64,000 nt of DNA from an uncultured Alphaproteobacteria bacterium (GCA_903934325.1 CAIZNH010000042.1:1-64000); one strand, 5' to 3'. Counted from the stretch's first letter, positions 29,562 to 39,749 are shown. Numbers and translations are program-made. Notes: generated by a model from the letters alone, not told the origin.

Positions 29562-31112
29562 CTAACGTAACGCGCAAGCCTTGCGTTCCCAATAACGCAA
29601 ATGACCTATCCGCACGGCTCGTCGCAGTTCTGCGTCAATTCGTGGGGGGGCGGACGCGCCCTGACCGGTTTCGTGCAGGACCTTGGCCGCCATGCCGAGC
29701 CGGATGACATCGGGCATGGCTGCCTTCACGGCCTCGCGGAAACCGCCCAGAACCGCGAGCCGGGGATCGCCGCCCGCAATCATCCGCGTGATCGTCGGCC
29801 CGGTCGGATCGAGCCGCGACTTCGCCAGCCAAGCGGAGATTTCGGGGGTGTTCGACCATGTGCCGCGGTTCATCAGGTTCATCATGAAGGCATAAGGATA
29901 GGTGCCCGGCGTATCGGTCAGCGGCGCGCTGCCGGCGAGCTGGTTCTTGGTCGCGTCATCATCCCAATGCGCTTCGAGAAAGGCGGTGAGCGCGGCGCTC
30001 AGTGTTACGAGCGGGACAGTGACGGGCTGGAGCACGATGGTGTCCCCGCGGAACTGCGGCCCGGCATTGTCCTGCGTGCTGAAGGGCACGGCGCGCGCGG
30101 TGCAATCGATGAACAGGGCGTCTTCGGGCACGGGATGGAGCACCTCGCTGAAATGGAGGTTGCCCTTGGTAATGCGGGTGACGCGGCCCTTGCGGATCAC
30201 TTGGGTGATGCGCCGCAGCAGCGCGATCTCGCCTTCCGAGATCACCGCATAGTGGAACATCTCAGGCGTCACATCGGGATCGATCCGCAGCATATATCCG
30301 CCCGCGCCGAGATGTTCGAACACCTCCTCGCCGGTCTGCGATTTTGCAAAAGCTTCGAGGTGGGCGATCTGGTTCTCGATCACCGCTTCGATGAAATCCT
30401 CGCCCGGCTGGACATATTTGCGGTTGTTGAGCCAGCTGTCGCGCGGACGCACCCAGTGGATGCGCTCCGGATCGACCCCGGCCTCGAGCAGCCACACGCC
30501 CACATCCATCGCGGTCTTCCCGCCGCCTAGGATGACGAAGCTCTGCGGGATGGAGGAAGACGACTTCCATAGCTCGGGCAACTCGCCCGGAATGGCCACA
30601 CGCACGCCCTCGTCCACCGCGAAGGCGCGCTTGTGGGTGCTGGGGACCGAGGTCTGGTAGAAGGTCGCATCCACCAGCTTGCGGCGCACGCGGATCTTCG
30701 TCTCGGCGCCCGAAAGCACGCCCTCGATCCGCGCCGTGCCGTCTGCATCGCGGCCCTTGAACTCGGCCAAGCGGTGATAGGCGACCCGCCCCGAAGGCAG
30801 CAGCCGCAGGTTCATCACCTTTTCGAAATAGGCCGAAACCTCCGTGCCGCTGGCGAGCGCGTAAAGCCCCTTGTTAGGGCCATGCGCGTCGATCTGCTCG
30901 CCCGGAAAGGCCAGCGAATTGACCCCGTAGAAAGCCGAGGGCTGGTGCAGCGCGACGAAGGAATAGGCATCGTTCCAGTGCCCGCCGGGCTTGGCGTGGC
31001 GATCGACGAAGGTGATGTGGCAGTCCGGATCTTCATCGAGCAGCGCATCGGCAAAGGCGAGGCCGACTGCGCCTGCACCGATGATCAGGTAATCGGTTTC
31101 GTGATCGGCCAT
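29562..31112 (-). CDS. FAD/NAD(P)-binding monooxygenase-like flavoprotein
   Basis: A 516-residue flavoprotein. The FAD dinucleotide fold is YLIIGAGAVGLAFADALLDEDP near residue 7, then FVDRHAKPGGHWNDAYSFVALHQPSAFYGVNS, typical of flavin monooxygenase-like proteins. A second Rossmann motif, SFVILGGGKTAMDVGVWLLEAG (about residues 190-210), should bind NAD(P)H. The C-terminal half is less conserved. The substrate is unknown. The start MADHETDYLIIGAG was chosen over an upstream start lacking similarity. It is the upstream partner of the YkuD_2 gene. Confidence 0.82.
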   Translation of the reverse strand: MADHETDYLIIGAGAVGLAFADALLDEDPDCHITFVDRHAKPGGHWNDAYSFVALHQPSAFYGVNSLAFPGEQIDAHGPNKGLYALASGTEVSAYFEKVMNLRLLPSGRVAYHRLAEFKGRDADGTARIEGVLSGAETKIRVRRKLVDATFYQTSVPSTHKRAFAVDEGVRVAIPGELPELWKSSSSIPQSFVILGGGKTAMDVGVWLLEAGVDPERIHWVRPRDSWLNNRKYVQPGEDFIEAVIENQIAHLEAFAKSQTGEEVFEHLGAGGYMLRIDPDVTPEMFHYAVISEGEIALLRRITQVIRKGRVTRITKGNLHFSEVLHPVPEDALFIDCTARAVPFSTQDNAGPQFRGDTIVLQPVTVPLVTLSAALTAFLEAHWDDDATKNQLAGSAPLTDTPGTYPYAFMMNLMNRGTWSNTPEISAWLAKSRLDPTGPTITRMIAGGDPRLAVLGGFREAVKAAMPDVIRLGMAAKVLHETGQGASAPPRIDAELRRAVRIGHLRYWERKACALR

Positions 31113-31146
31113 GGGGGACTCGCTTTTCTGTCTGTCTGTCCGCGCC

Positions 31147-32067
31147 TTAGCATGATTGTGGCGCAGGCCAGCGGGCATTTTCTTCCGCCAGCGCCAGCAT
31201 CGAGGCGGCATGGCGGGCGGCGACCACGCGCGGGTCATCGCCATAGCCTCCGCCAAGTGCCGAGGCGATGCACAGGCCCCGGCGGCGCGTTTCGCTCATG
31301 ACGAAGCGATCGCGTAAGCCGAGGCCCTCGTCGGTCAGTGCAAGGCGCCCGAGCTTGTCATCGACATGGGGATCGACGCCCGCCTGATAGAGGACGAAAT
31401 CGGGCGCGAATTCGGCCATGACCTGCGGCAGGTGAAGCGTCAGCGCGGCCATGTAACCATCATCGTCGGTGCCGTCCTCCAGCCCGACATCGCGGCTGGA
31501 GCGGGCCTTCCTGACGGGGAAGTTCTTCTCGGCATGGAGCGAGAGGGTGAAGATATCCTCGCGACCGGCGGTGAGGCTGGCGGTGCCATCGCCCTGATGC
31601 ACGTCAAGGTCGACGATCAGCACGCGCCGCGCGTGGCACTCTGCGACAAGCCGGTTGGCGGTGACCGCAAGATCGTTGAACACGCAGTAGCCTGCGCCGG
31701 TATCGTGCAGCGCGTGGTGGCTTCCGGCTGCCGAATTGGCCGCATAGCCGTGGCGCATTGCCAGCTGCGCGGCGAGCCATGTGCCGCCATTGGTGTGGCG
31801 CACGCGGCTCGTGATTGCGGGGGTGACGGGAAAGCCGATCCGGCGTTCCTTGGCGCGCGGGACTTCGGCGCGGAAGACCTCGTCGACATAGTCGGGGCAA
31901 TGCACCGCTTCGAGCCATTCGCGCGGCATCGGATCGGGCGCGTGTTCGGTGACGGGGGCTCCGCTGGCGCGCAGCTCCTCCATCACGAGATAGTATTTGT
32001 CGAAGCGGAAGGTGCCGCGATCCGGGCGCGGGGCCATATAGTCGGCGTGGTGGACGACGTGGAGCAT
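31147..32067 (-). CDS. histone deacetylase family protein
   Basis: A 306-residue zinc amidohydrolase of the HDAC/acetoin-utilisation class. Catalytic features: [20 protein letters not shown] (paired His), [15 protein letters not shown] (zinc Asp and His), and [23 protein letters not shown] (second zinc Asp). It may remove acyl groups from proteins or small amines such as polyamines. The start [10 protein letters not shown] is used; seven bases separate it from mntP on the same strand. The C-terminus is close to the flavoprotein start. Confidence 0.9.
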   Translation of the reverse strand: MLHVVHHADYMAPRPDRGTFRFDKYYLVMEELRASGAPVTEHAPDPMPREWLEAVHCPDYVDEVFRAEVPRAKERRIGFPVTPAITSRVRHTNGGTWLAAQLAMRHGYAANSAAGSHHALHDTGAGYCVFNDLAVTANRLVAECHARRVLIVDLDVHQGDGTASLTAGREDIFTLSLHAEKNFPVRKARSSRDVGLEDGTDDDGYMAALTLHLPQVMAEFAPDFVLYQAGVDPHVDDKLGRLALTDEGLGLRDRFVMSETRRRGLCIASALGGGYGDDPRVVAARHAASMLALAEENARWPAPQSC

Positions 32068-32074
32068 CGCCCGC

Positions 32075-32620
32075 TCAGAGATATCCGGTATGCTCGGCCA
32101 GGATCTTGCAGCCAAGGCCGATCAGGATCACGCCGCCCGCGCGTTCGGCCCATTCGCCCCAGGTGTCACCCGCGATCCGCCCCAGCCACACGCCCGCACC
32201 GCTCATGGCTGCGGTGATGCCGCCGATCAGAGCGACGGCGAGCCAGGGCGAAACATCGAGCGTGGGGAGTGTGATCCCCGCCGCCAGCGCATCGATGCTC
32301 GTCGCCACCCCCGCCAGCAGCAGCGCGCGGCCCGTGAGCGCATGGCTCGCCTCTTCCTCGCCGACATGGCCGCCGAGCATCCGCAGCCCAAGGAAGGCAA
32401 GCAGACCAAAGGCGATCCAGTGATCGACAGCCTCGACATAGATCAACGCCACCGCGCCGATCACCCATCCGGCAAGCGGCATCAGGGCCTGAAATACCCC
32501 GAAGGTGAGCGCGATCGCCAGCCCCCCGCGCGCATCGGGCCGGAACTTTGCGCCTTGGGTGAGGGCGACAGCGAAAGCGTCCATCGCCAGCGCCAGTGCC
32601 AGCAGCAGGGCCTCGGTCAT
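32075..32620 (-). CDS. mntP: manganese efflux pump MntP
   Basis: A 181-residue membrane protein with six helices in two repeats, exporting Mn(II). The paired acidic motifs [15 protein letters not shown] (residues 7-21) and [16 protein letters not shown] (about 105-120) are the two family signatures. The start overlaps the end of the thioredoxin-like gene by four bases, so it is translationally coupled to the ispG operon. No yybP-ykoY riboswitch is seen upstream because the gene lies within an operon. Confidence 0.92.
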   Translation of the reverse strand: MTEALLLALALAMDAFAVALTQGAKFRPDARGGLAIALTFGVFQALMPLAGWVIGAVALIYVEAVDHWIAFGLLAFLGLRMLGGHVGEEEASHALTGRALLLAGVATSIDALAAGITLPTLDVSPWLAVALIGGITAAMSGAGVWLGRIAGDTWGEWAERAGGVILIGLGCKILAEHTGYL

Positions 32621-33120
32621 GGTGCGGGCCGGTCAGCCAGTGCGGTGAGCTCGGTGAGGATCGCCTCTTCCGAGCGGCTGGCGGCATTGCGCCAGCCGGC
32701 GGCGGTATCGAGGTTCACCGCCTTGCCCTCGGTGGTCAGCACGAGGAGCGCGGGCGTGCCCTTTATTTCGGCAAGGCCGAAGCGCTGCGGCACGGCGAGG
32801 TTATGTCCGTCACCGGTCTGCGGCATCCCGACATTGACGAAGACCAGCTCGTAGCGCTCGGCCGCCAGCGCGGCAAAGCGCGGGGTTTCGAGCCATCCGG
32901 CGAGCGCCGTGCTGTCGTGGCACCAGTTCGCACCCAGCACCACCAGCACGCGCTTGCCATTGCCCGCAGCGCGGGCGAGCGCGGCGTCGACATCACCCAT
33001 GGCATTGGTGGTGACGGCATAGGAACGCGCATCGGGCCGCGCGGGCGCGGCACTATCGGGCGTGGTCGCACAGGCGGCGAGCGCCAGCGCCAGACTTGCG
33101 GCAATGGCGGCGCGGATCAC
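32617..33120 (-). CDS. thioredoxin-like lipoprotein with CHDS active site
   Basis: A 167-residue exported protein starting with GTG inside the ispG stop (GTGA overlap). The signal [16 protein letters not shown] has a lipobox ending at Cys17. The thioredoxin-like fold carries [15 protein letters not shown], so the usual CxxC is reduced to Cys67-His-Asp-Ser70 with only one cysteine. [13 protein letters not shown] holds the cis-Pro region. A monothiol role such as glutathione-dependent reduction or isomerisation is possible. It is between ispG and mntP in a coupled three-gene operon. Confidence 0.8.
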   Translation of the reverse strand: MIRAAIAASLALALAACATTPDSAAPARPDARSYAVTTNAMGDVDAALARAAGNGKRVLVVLGANWCHDSTALAGWLETPRFAALAAERYELVFVNVGMPQTGDGHNLAVPQRFGLAEIKGTPALLVLTTEGKAVNLDTAAGWRNAASRSEEAILTELTALADRPAP

Positions 33121-34265
33121 TCGGCGGCTTCGGCAGGTGTCGCGTGGGGTTCGAAGGCGGTGGCTTCGCCCGCCTCGATGGCAGCAGCCTTTTCCTCGAC
33201 AAGGCGGACGATGTGTTCGAGCATCGCCTCGTCGTCGATGGCGTGGGCCTTCACGCCGGACAGGTAGACCATGTGCTTGCCATTGCCGCCGCCGGTGAGG
33301 CCGATATCGGTCTCGCGCGCTTCGCCCGGGCCGTTCACCACGCAGCCGAGCACTGAAAGGCTCATCGGCGTCTTGATGTGTTCGAGCCGCTTTTCGAGCG
33401 TTTCGACCGTGCGGATCACGTCGAAGCCCTGCCGCGAGCACGACGGGCACGAGACAACCCGCACGCCGCGGGTGCGCAGGCCAAGGGCCTTGAGCATCTC
33501 GAAGCCGACCTTGACCTCCTGCTCGGGTTCGGCCGAGAGCGAGACGCGGATCGTGTCGCCGATCCCGGCCCACAGCAGGCTGCCGATGCCGATCGAGGAC
33601 TTCACTGTCCCGCCGATCAGCCCGCCTGCCTCGGTGATGCCAAGGTGCAGCGGGCAATCGACGGTTTCGGCAAGGCCGTGATAGGCGGCGACCGCGAGGA
33701 ACACGTCGGAGGCTTTCACCGCCACCTTGTATTCGTGGAAATCATGGTCCTGCAGCAGCTTGATGTGATCGAGCGCGCTTTCGATCAGCGCTTCGGGGCA
33801 GGGCTCACCATATTTTTCGAGCAGGTCTTTCTCGAGCGACCCGGCGTTAACGCCGATGCGGATCGCGCAGCCATTGGCCTTGGCGGCGCGCACCACTTCG
33901 GCGACGCGCTGGGCCGAGCCGATATTGCCCGGGTTGATGCGCAGGCAGGCGGCGCCCGCATCGGCTGCTTCGAGCGCGCGCTGGTAGTGGAAGTGGATAT
34001 CGGCCACGATCGGGATCCGCGCCGCGCGGGTGATCTGCTTGAAGTTGCGGGTCGATTCCTCGGTCGGGCAGGACACGCGGATAATGTCCGCGCCCACCTC
34101 TTCGCAGCGCCGGATCTGGTCGATCGTCGCCTTGATATCCTCGGTAGGGGTGTTGGTCATGGTCTGCACGGTGATGGGAGCATCACCGCCAACGGGGACA
34201 TTCCCCACCATGATCTGGCGACATTTGCGCCGTTCGATCGTGCGCCACGGACGGATGGAAGACAT
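33117..34265 (-). CDS. ispG: 4-hydroxy-3-methylbut-2-enyl diphosphate synthase
   Basis: [4Fe-4S] enzyme of the non-mevalonate isoprenoid pathway that makes HMBPP from MEcPP. The 382-residue protein has the TIM-barrel N-terminal half ([19 protein letters not shown], then [17 protein letters not shown]) and the cluster-binding C-terminal half with Cys273-Pro-Ser-Cys276 and Cys308 ([17 protein letters not shown]). It is the first gene of an operon with a thioredoxin-like lipoprotein and mntP. Isoprenoid supply also feeds carotenoids and the bacteriochlorophyll phytyl tail. Confidence 0.97.
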   Translation of the reverse strand: MSSIRPWRTIERRKCRQIMVGNVPVGGDAPITVQTMTNTPTEDIKATIDQIRRCEEVGADIIRVSCPTEESTRNFKQITRAARIPIVADIHFHYQRALEAADAGAACLRINPGNIGSAQRVAEVVRAAKANGCAIRIGVNAGSLEKDLLEKYGEPCPEALIESALDHIKLLQDHDFHEYKVAVKASDVFLAVAAYHGLAETVDCPLHLGITEAGGLIGGTVKSSIGIGSLLWAGIGDTIRVSLSAEPEQEVKVGFEMLKALGLRTRGVRVVSCPSCSRQGFDVIRTVETLEKRLEHIKTPMSLSVLGCVVNGPGEARETDIGLTGGGNGKHMVYLSGVKAHAIDDEAMLEHIVRLVEEKAAAIEAGEATAFEPHATPAEAAE

Positions 34266-34460
34266 GGCCCGCCTATAGCCGCGCGGACGAGGCGGGGCAA
34301 TGACTTGGCGCGCGCAAGCCCGATGCGGGCGGTAACTTCAAATCTTCATGGTGTCGCAGATTGGAGCAGGCCGGCTTTTGCGGGTTCGCGCCGCCTGCGC
34401 GCATGCGTAGTTGTGACACGCGCCTGTCAATTACATGGCAGGTGGGGACGGGAAGGCCAG

Positions 34461-35198
34461 ATGATTACACGCAACGACATTGCCGATATCGGCGGCCCGC
34501 TCCTCAAATCGCCTGCCATGCGGCTCGCGCTGATGTGCATCATTCCCTATGCCTGCGTGCTCGTCGGTCTCGATGTTGCGGCGCATTACGGCGATGCGAC
34601 CGGGGCCGCGCTGCCCGTGCAGTTCGTCATGTCGCAGGACGGCTCCTTTGCCGAATTCCTCGAATATTCGCTGACCACGGCGTCGGGTGTGATGCTGTTC
34701 CTGCTGTGGTTGCGCAGTCGCTCGCTGGTCTACCTCACCAGCGCGATCCTGTTCGCGTGGATGACGCTCGACAACTGGGTCGAGATCCACGAGCAGCTCG
34801 GCTTCCTCCTCGGCGCAGCGATGCCGGCGGAAAGCTGGTTGCCGGTGCAGCCGAACCATCTTGCCGAAACGCTGGTGTTCCTTGTCGTCGGCGGGGTCTG
34901 GGCGCTGGGTATTCTTGCCGCGATCCTGAAGGCCGACAAGCGCGCCGCGATCTACGGCATGCTGATCTCTCTGTTTGTCGCCGGCGCGGCTGTGTTCGGG
35001 GTGGCGGTGGATCTGGCGACCTCCTGGGGCGATCATGGGCCGATGGCGGTCAACCTCTTCGCCTTCATCGAGGACGAGGGCGAGTTCACGATGATCCTGC
35101 TGGTCTTCGCGCTGTGCGTGGGCATCTATGATGTCGAAACCCGCCGCAGCAAGGCGATGGCCGGTCAAAGCCACCGGGTGCAGTTCCTGCAGGCTTGA
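34461..35198 (+). CDS. hypothetical six-helix membrane protein
   Basis: A 245-residue protein with about six hydrophobic helices: residues 20-44, 66-88, 90-110, 133-157, 166-190 and 206-226. Polar and acidic residues sit within or next to helices (AWMTLDNWVEIHEQLG, NHLAETLVF, FIEDEGEFTMI), which could bind a metal or heme, but this is inference. No family is recognised. It is transcribed divergently from ispG with a 195-bp gap and precedes an esterase gene by 45 bases. Confidence 0.7.
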   Translation: MITRNDIADIGGPLLKSPAMRLALMCIIPYACVLVGLDVAAHYGDATGAALPVQFVMSQDGSFAEFLEYSLTTASGVMLFLLWLRSRSLVYLTSAILFAWMTLDNWVEIHEQLGFLLGAAMPAESWLPVQPNHLAETLVFLVVGGVWALGILAAILKADKRAAIYGMLISLFVAGAAVFGVAVDLATSWGDHGPMAVNLFAFIEDEGEFTMILLVFALCVGIYDVETRRSKAMAGQSHRVQFLQA

Positions 35199-35243
35199 CT
35201 TGCCTCTCCGGCGCGGCACTCTGCGCCGCCCGAGGGAGACACC

Positions 35244-36182
35244 ATGCTGACCGATAATCCATCCGAACTGCGCAGCCCTGCGCCGAGCTTGTTGATGCGC
35301 GGCGTGAAGTGGCTGCTGGCCAAGCGCCCGCCGGTGTTCCCGCACGACGAGGCAGGCTTCCACGCCGTGATGGCGGGCCGCGAACTCCCGCGCGATGCCG
35401 CCATGCCCGAGAGCTTCCGTAACCGCTATCGCGTCGAGGAACGCGAGGTGCTGGGCAGTCTCGTGGTGACGCTTCACCCCAAAAGCGGCCCTGCGGCCTG
35501 GCACATGCTCTATTTCCACGGCGGCGGGTTTGTGCGCCCCATGTTCAAGGAGCATTGGCCGCTGGTGGCCGCGATGGTGGAGGCTTGCGGGATCAGCGTC
35601 ACCGTGCCGCTCTATCCGATGGTCCCCGAGGCGCCTTACAGCGCGCAGGATGATCTGGCTGATGCGGTCTATGCGCAGCTTGCAGCCAGCCATGATCCGG
35701 CGCGCATCATCCTCAATGGTGACAGCGCGGGCGGTCACATGGCGCTGACGCTGGCGCTGCGGCTGGTGGCGGCTGGCGGCCCGCTCCCGGGCAAGCTTGC
35801 CCTGTTCGCCCCGTGGCTCGATCTTGGCCTTGCCGATCAGGCGATTGCCGCCGTCGAGCCGCATGACGTGATGCTCAAGATCGGCACCCTGCGCGCTTGC
35901 GGCGGCTTGGTTGCGGCGGGCCGGGCGATGGATGATCCCGCGGTGAGCCCGCTCTACGCAGCGGCGCAGGACCTCGCCCAGTTGCCCCCGACGCGCATCT
36001 GGACCGGGCGGCACGATCTGTTCATTGTCGATTCGCGCACATTTGCAGGGCGGCTGCGTGCCGCCGGAGTGGACGCGAAGCTCTACGAATACGAGGCTGC
36101 CCCGCACGTCTTCATGGCAATCACACCGACGCGCGAGGCGAAGGACGTGTTCGCACTGCTGCGCGAATTCCTGCGCGCCTAA
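35244..36182 (+). CDS. alpha/beta hydrolase (HSL-type esterase/lipase)
   Basis: A 312-residue hydrolase. The oxyanion-hole motif LYFHGGGFVRPM begins at His92; the nucleophile is Ser161 in NGDSAGGHMALTLALRL. Asp in GRHDLFIVDSR and His in YEAAPHVFMAIT complete the triad. The family acts on short- to medium-chain esters. Its stop overlaps the SDR gene on the other strand by four bases. Confidence 0.9.
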   Translation: MLTDNPSELRSPAPSLLMRGVKWLLAKRPPVFPHDEAGFHAVMAGRELPRDAAMPESFRNRYRVEEREVLGSLVVTLHPKSGPAAWHMLYFHGGGFVRPMFKEHWPLVAAMVEACGISVTVPLYPMVPEAPYSAQDDLADAVYAQLAASHDPARIILNGDSAGGHMALTLALRLVAAGGPLPGKLALFAPWLDLGLADQAIAAVEPHDVMLKIGTLRACGGLVAAGRAMDDPAVSPLYAAAQDLAQLPPTRIWTGRHDLFIVDSRTFAGRLRAAGVDAKLYEYEAAPHVFMAITPTREAKDVFALLREFLRA

Positions 36183-37129
36183 CTCGGGAATTTCGCCCCG
36201 GTCAGATCTTCGGAAAGCTTCCACAGCTGATCGGCAAAACTCGGGTTGAGCGCGTAGGAACGCACCCCGCTGACTGCGGATTCATCGTCCACTTCGGCGA
36301 CGTGACAGTCCTCGCAATAGACTCCGCCCTTGCCTTCCAGCTCTGCGGCGGTGGCTGCCCAGCAGGTGGTCGCCGCGCCCTGCGGGATGGTCTTCCACGC
36401 AAACCCGCTGTCGGAGGTCGTCACCCGCTGCATCAGCCCTTCCATCATCTCGGGCGTCATGTGGCGGCCGAGATTGGTCTGGATCCCGCCCGGATGCACG
36501 GCATAGGCATGGATGCCCAGCACCGCGAAGCGCGCCTCGAGGCCAACGGAGAACAGCACGTTGGCGGTCTTCGACTGGCCGTAGGAGGCCCAGGGATCAT
36601 ATGGACCGTGTTCGAAGTTGGGATCATCGAACCTGACCTGCCCCATGAAATGCCCGCGGCTCGACAGGTTGACGATGCGCTTCAGGTGCCCGCGCTCGAT
36701 CAGCGGCATCAGCTCTGCCGTCATGGCGAAATGGCCGAGGTGATTGGTGCCGAATTGCATCTCGAACCCGTCGTGGGTGTGCAGGAACGGGGTCGCCATC
36801 ACGCCGGCATTGTTAATGAGCAGGTCGATCTTCTGGAACCGCTGGCGTGCGCGCGAGGTGGCGGCGCGGATGTTTTCGAGGCTGGTGAGATCAATGGTGA
36901 TGGTATCGAGCTGCGCCTTGGGCACGGTCGCACGGATAGCGGCGGATGTCTCGTCCAGCTTGGCTTGGTCTCGCCCGGCAAGGATCACATGCGCGCCCCG
37001 GCTCGCCATGGCACGGGCGGTTTCCTGCCCCAGCCCCGAATTGGCCCCGGTGATGAACACCGTGCGTCCCGACAGGTCCTTGCCTGCCAGCACCTCGTCG
37101 GTGGTGCTGCTCCAGCCAAATCCGCTCAT
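36179..37129 (-). CDS. short-chain dehydrogenase/reductase
   Basis: A 316-residue SDR of the retinol-dehydrogenase-like class. The nucleotide-binding motif is FITGANSGLGQETARAMASRG (residues 25-45); NNAGVMATPF follows near 107, and the catalytic Ser...Tyr-xxx-Lys is in LSSRGHFMGQ and WASYGQSKTANVLFS. The C-terminal part ends ...KLSEDLTGAKFPS. It may act on a lipid alcohol or ketone. It is followed by a GNAT gene upstream at 37146 on the same strand. Confidence 0.9.
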   Translation of the reverse strand: MSGFGWSSTTDEVLAGKDLSGRTVFITGANSGLGQETARAMASRGAHVILAGRDQAKLDETSAAIRATVPKAQLDTITIDLTSLENIRAATSRARQRFQKIDLLINNAGVMATPFLHTHDGFEMQFGTNHLGHFAMTAELMPLIERGHLKRIVNLSSRGHFMGQVRFDDPNFEHGPYDPWASYGQSKTANVLFSVGLEARFAVLGIHAYAVHPGGIQTNLGRHMTPEMMEGLMQRVTTSDSGFAWKTIPQGAATTCWAATAAELEGKGGVYCEDCHVAEVDDESAVSGVRSYALNPSFADQLWKLSEDLTGAKFPS

Positions 37130-37145
37130 GTTCCCTCTCCCGTGT

Positions 37146-37658
37146 TTATAGCTTCAGTTCATACAGGAATTCCGGATCGAAGTGGTCTCCGACCTGAAAG
37201 GTGATGTCCGCGATCTTGCCGAAGCCATAGCGCTGGTAGAAGCGCTGGGCGCCGAAATTCTCGGAATAGACGCTGAGCAGCACCGCATCGTGCCCCCGCT
37301 CGCGGGCCACGCCCAGAGCCCAGTCCATGAGCTGAGCGCCGATCCCCTTTCCGGTAAAGTCCGGCAGGGCATAGAGCTGGCCGAGTTCGATCGGGTTCGC
37401 CGCATCAGAATGGGCGACGTAGTGGCTGGGATAGCGCAGCTTGCAGAAGGCGACGAGCCGGCCTTCATGCTCGACCAGACGGTGGGTGCAGCTATCGCCG
37501 GCAATCTCTGCGGCGACGGCGGCAGGCTCATGCACTTGCGCCAGAAAGTTTTCGAGATCCTGCGGCGTGTAGAGATGGCCGAAGGCAGCGACGAATGTTT
37601 CGGCCCCCAGCACGGCAAGGGCAGGCGCATCGGCGAGAGTGGCGGGGCGATAGATCAT
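37146..37658 (-). CDS. GNAT family N-acetyltransferase
   Basis: A 170-residue acetyltransferase. The acetyl-CoA loop is LPDFTGKGIGAQLMDWALGVARERG (about residues 98-122), followed by VLLSVYSENFGAQRFYQRYGFGKI, the usual motif A/B arrangement. The N-terminal half has YRPATLADAPALAVLGAETF. The substrate is unknown. It lies 16 bases upstream of the SDR gene and both are probably cotranscribed. Confidence 0.88.
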   Translation of the reverse strand: MIYRPATLADAPALAVLGAETFVAAFGHLYTPQDLENFLAQVHEPAAVAAEIAGDSCTHRLVEHEGRLVAFCKLRYPSHYVAHSDAANPIELGQLYALPDFTGKGIGAQLMDWALGVARERGHDAVLLSVYSENFGAQRFYQRYGFGKIADITFQVGDHFDPEFLYELKL

Positions 37659-37733
37659 GCTCCACGTCCTAGCCGCTTGGGCCTGTGCTGTTAAGCTGGC
37701 GAAAGGGCGAAGGGCGCGTTACACCTCTCGCCC

Positions 37734-38798
37734 ATGAAGAAACTCATCGCAGCCTTAGCACTCGCCCTCATGTCCCAGCCCGCTCTTGCACAAGACGCGC
37801 CCAAGTGGTCGCTTGCGATCCATGGCGGGGCCGGCACGCTCGATCCGGCCCAGATGACGCCGGAAAAGCGTGCGGCCTATGAAGCGGCGCTGCAAGCCGC
37901 GCTGGAGGCGGGATCGAAGGTGCTGCGCGAAGGCGGCAGCGCGATGGATGCGATCAAGGCGGCGATCATCCCGATGGAGGATTCGCCGCTGTTCAACGCC
38001 GGCAAAGGCGCGGTGTTCACCTGGGACGGCACCAACGAACTCGACGCCTCGATCATGGACGGGCGCGATCGCAGCGCGGGCGCGGTTGCGGGGGTGAAGA
38101 CGGTCCGGAACCCGATCCTCCTTGCAGACAAGGTGCGCACCGATAGCGAGCACGTGTTCCTGATGGGCGCGGGCGCGGAAGCCTTTGCGGTGGAGAAAGG
38201 CTTTCCCGTCACCCCGCCCGAATATTTCGCCACGCCTGCGCGGCGCGAGGCGCTGGAGCGGCTGAAGGCGGAAAAGCTCTCGGCGCTGGATGTCGATCAC
38301 AAGTTCGGCACGGTGGGCGCGGTGGCATTGGACCAGAACGGTAACGTGGCTGCCGGCACCTCGACCGGCGGAATGACCGGCAAGCGCTGGGGCCGCGTCG
38401 GCGATGCGCCGGTGATCGGTGCGGGCACCTATGCCGACAACCGCGCCTGCGCCGTCTCGGCGACCGGATGGGGCGAATATTTCCTGCGCGTCGGCGTCGC
38501 GCACGAGATTTGCGCGCGGCTGCGCGCGGTGCACGAGGTCAAGGCCGCCATGGCCTCCTCCCCCGACGCGGGCAATGCGGTCGAGGCGAGGGAAGCGCAG
38601 TACATCATCGACGAGGTGATGGCCGATGTCGCAAGCCTCGGCGGCGATGGCGGGGTGATCCTCGTCACGCCCGAAGGCCACGCGCTGTTCAGCTTCAACA
38701 CCACCGGCATGTATCGGGGCCGTGCGACCAGCGCGGGAGTGCGCGAAGTGGGCATCTTTGGCGGCGATGAAAAAGCCTCGGCCACGCCGGATCATTGA
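37734..38798 (+). CDS. isoaspartyl peptidase/L-asparaginase
   Basis: Ntn-hydrolase that self-cleaves before a catalytic threonine. The 354-residue precursor has a signal peptide (MKKLIAALALALMSQPALAQ, cleavage near 20), so it acts in the periplasm. LAIHGGAGTLDPAQ and NAGKGAVFTWDGTNELDASIMDG are alpha-subunit motifs; the cleavage site precedes Thr193 in HKFGTVGAVALDQNGNVAAGTSTGG. GDGGVILVTPEGHALFSFNTTGMYRG closes the fold. It breaks isoaspartyl dipeptides and asparagine. It ends next to the convergent beta-lactamase gene. Confidence 0.93.
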   Translation: MKKLIAALALALMSQPALAQDAPKWSLAIHGGAGTLDPAQMTPEKRAAYEAALQAALEAGSKVLREGGSAMDAIKAAIIPMEDSPLFNAGKGAVFTWDGTNELDASIMDGRDRSAGAVAGVKTVRNPILLADKVRTDSEHVFLMGAGAEAFAVEKGFPVTPPEYFATPARREALERLKAEKLSALDVDHKFGTVGAVALDQNGNVAAGTSTGGMTGKRWGRVGDAPVIGAGTYADNRACAVSATGWGEYFLRVGVAHEICARLRAVHEVKAAMASSPDAGNAVEAREAQYIIDEVMADVASLGGDGGVILVTPEGHALFSFNTTGMYRGRATSAGVREVGIFGGDEKASATPDH

Positions 38799-39749
38799 TC
38801 AGTAAAGCTTGCCCACCAGCGGCAGGCCCTTGTCGGGTTCGGCGAACTCCTTGATCACCTTGCCCACCCGCGCAAGCGTCAGCTCGCCGATCGGCTGCAT
38901 GTCGTCCTCGGTCTGGCGCGCGCGGAAATAGCAGGCGAAGGTGATCGGCGGCTGGCCCTTCGGCCCTTCGGCAAAGCCGATGTCGATATAGACATATTCG
39001 CTGCCACCGATGAGGCCGCTGGTGCCGGTCTTGTCGCCCGCCACCCAACCTTCCGGCAGCCCGGCTCGCACGCGCCTGAGGCCGGTTTCGGTTTCGATCA
39101 TCCAGGCCTTCAGCTCGGCCCGTTCGGCCTCGGGCAGCACGTCGCCATAGATGATCTTCGCGACATTGCGCGCCATTGCAGCAGGGGTGGCGGTGTCGCG
39201 GAATTCGCCGGTCGGCACGAGGTTCATCTCCGGCTCGTAGCGATCGACCCTGCTCGCCTCGTCGCCGATCGAGCGCCAGAAGGCCGTCAGTCCAGCCGGG
39301 CCGCCCAGATGCCTGAGCAGGATATTGGCTGCCGGATTGTCCGAGGTGGTCTGCGTCGCGCGGGCCAGCTCGCGCAGGGTCGCGCCTGTTGCCAGCCGTT
39401 CGCCGGTGAAGGGCGCGTGCTGCAGCATGTCCGCCTCGCTCCACGTCACGTGCTTGTCGGCATCGATCAGGCCGGCTGCATGGCGTTGCAGCAGCAGGGC
39501 GGCGAGGCTGAACTTGAACGATGAGGCATGGCCAAAGCGCGCGGTCTGGTTGATCCCGACCGACAGCCCGCTCACCGTGTCGTAGATCTCAACCCCGAGC
39601 GTGCCGTTCCCGGCGGCCTCGATCAGCCGCAGCTCGGCTGCCAGCCGCCCTGCCGGGCTCTGATCGGGCGGGATGCAGCCGCCTGCCCCCAGTGCCAGCG
39701 TGCCGCCGAGAAAATGCCGGCGATTGATCTTGTGGGGGCCGATCATCAT
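38799..39749 (-). CDS. class A beta-lactamase
   Basis: A 316-residue serine beta-lactamase. All class A motifs are visible: Ser76-Ser-Phe-Lys79, Ser136-Asp-Asn138, Glu172...Asn176 in YEPEMN, and Lys240-Thr-Gly242 in GDKTGTSGLIGG. The N-terminus has RRHFLGGTLALGAGGC, with RR and a lipobox, so it may be a lipoprotein or use the Tat pathway. The ATG overlaps the RDD gene stop (ATGA), making it the last gene of the MoxR operon. Which beta-lactams are cleaved cannot be told; a role in wall remodelling is possible. Confidence 0.9.
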   Translation of the reverse strand: MMIGPHKINRRHFLGGTLALGAGGCIPPDQSPAGRLAAELRLIEAAGNGTLGVEIYDTVSGLSVGINQTARFGHASSFKFSLAALLLQRHAAGLIDADKHVTWSEADMLQHAPFTGERLATGATLRELARATQTTSDNPAANILLRHLGGPAGLTAFWRSIGDEASRVDRYEPEMNLVPTGEFRDTATPAAMARNVAKIIYGDVLPEAERAELKAWMIETETGLRRVRAGLPEGWVAGDKTGTSGLIGGSEYVYIDIGFAEGPKGQPPITFACYFRARQTEDDMQPIGELTLARVGKVIKEFAEPDKGLPLVGKLY

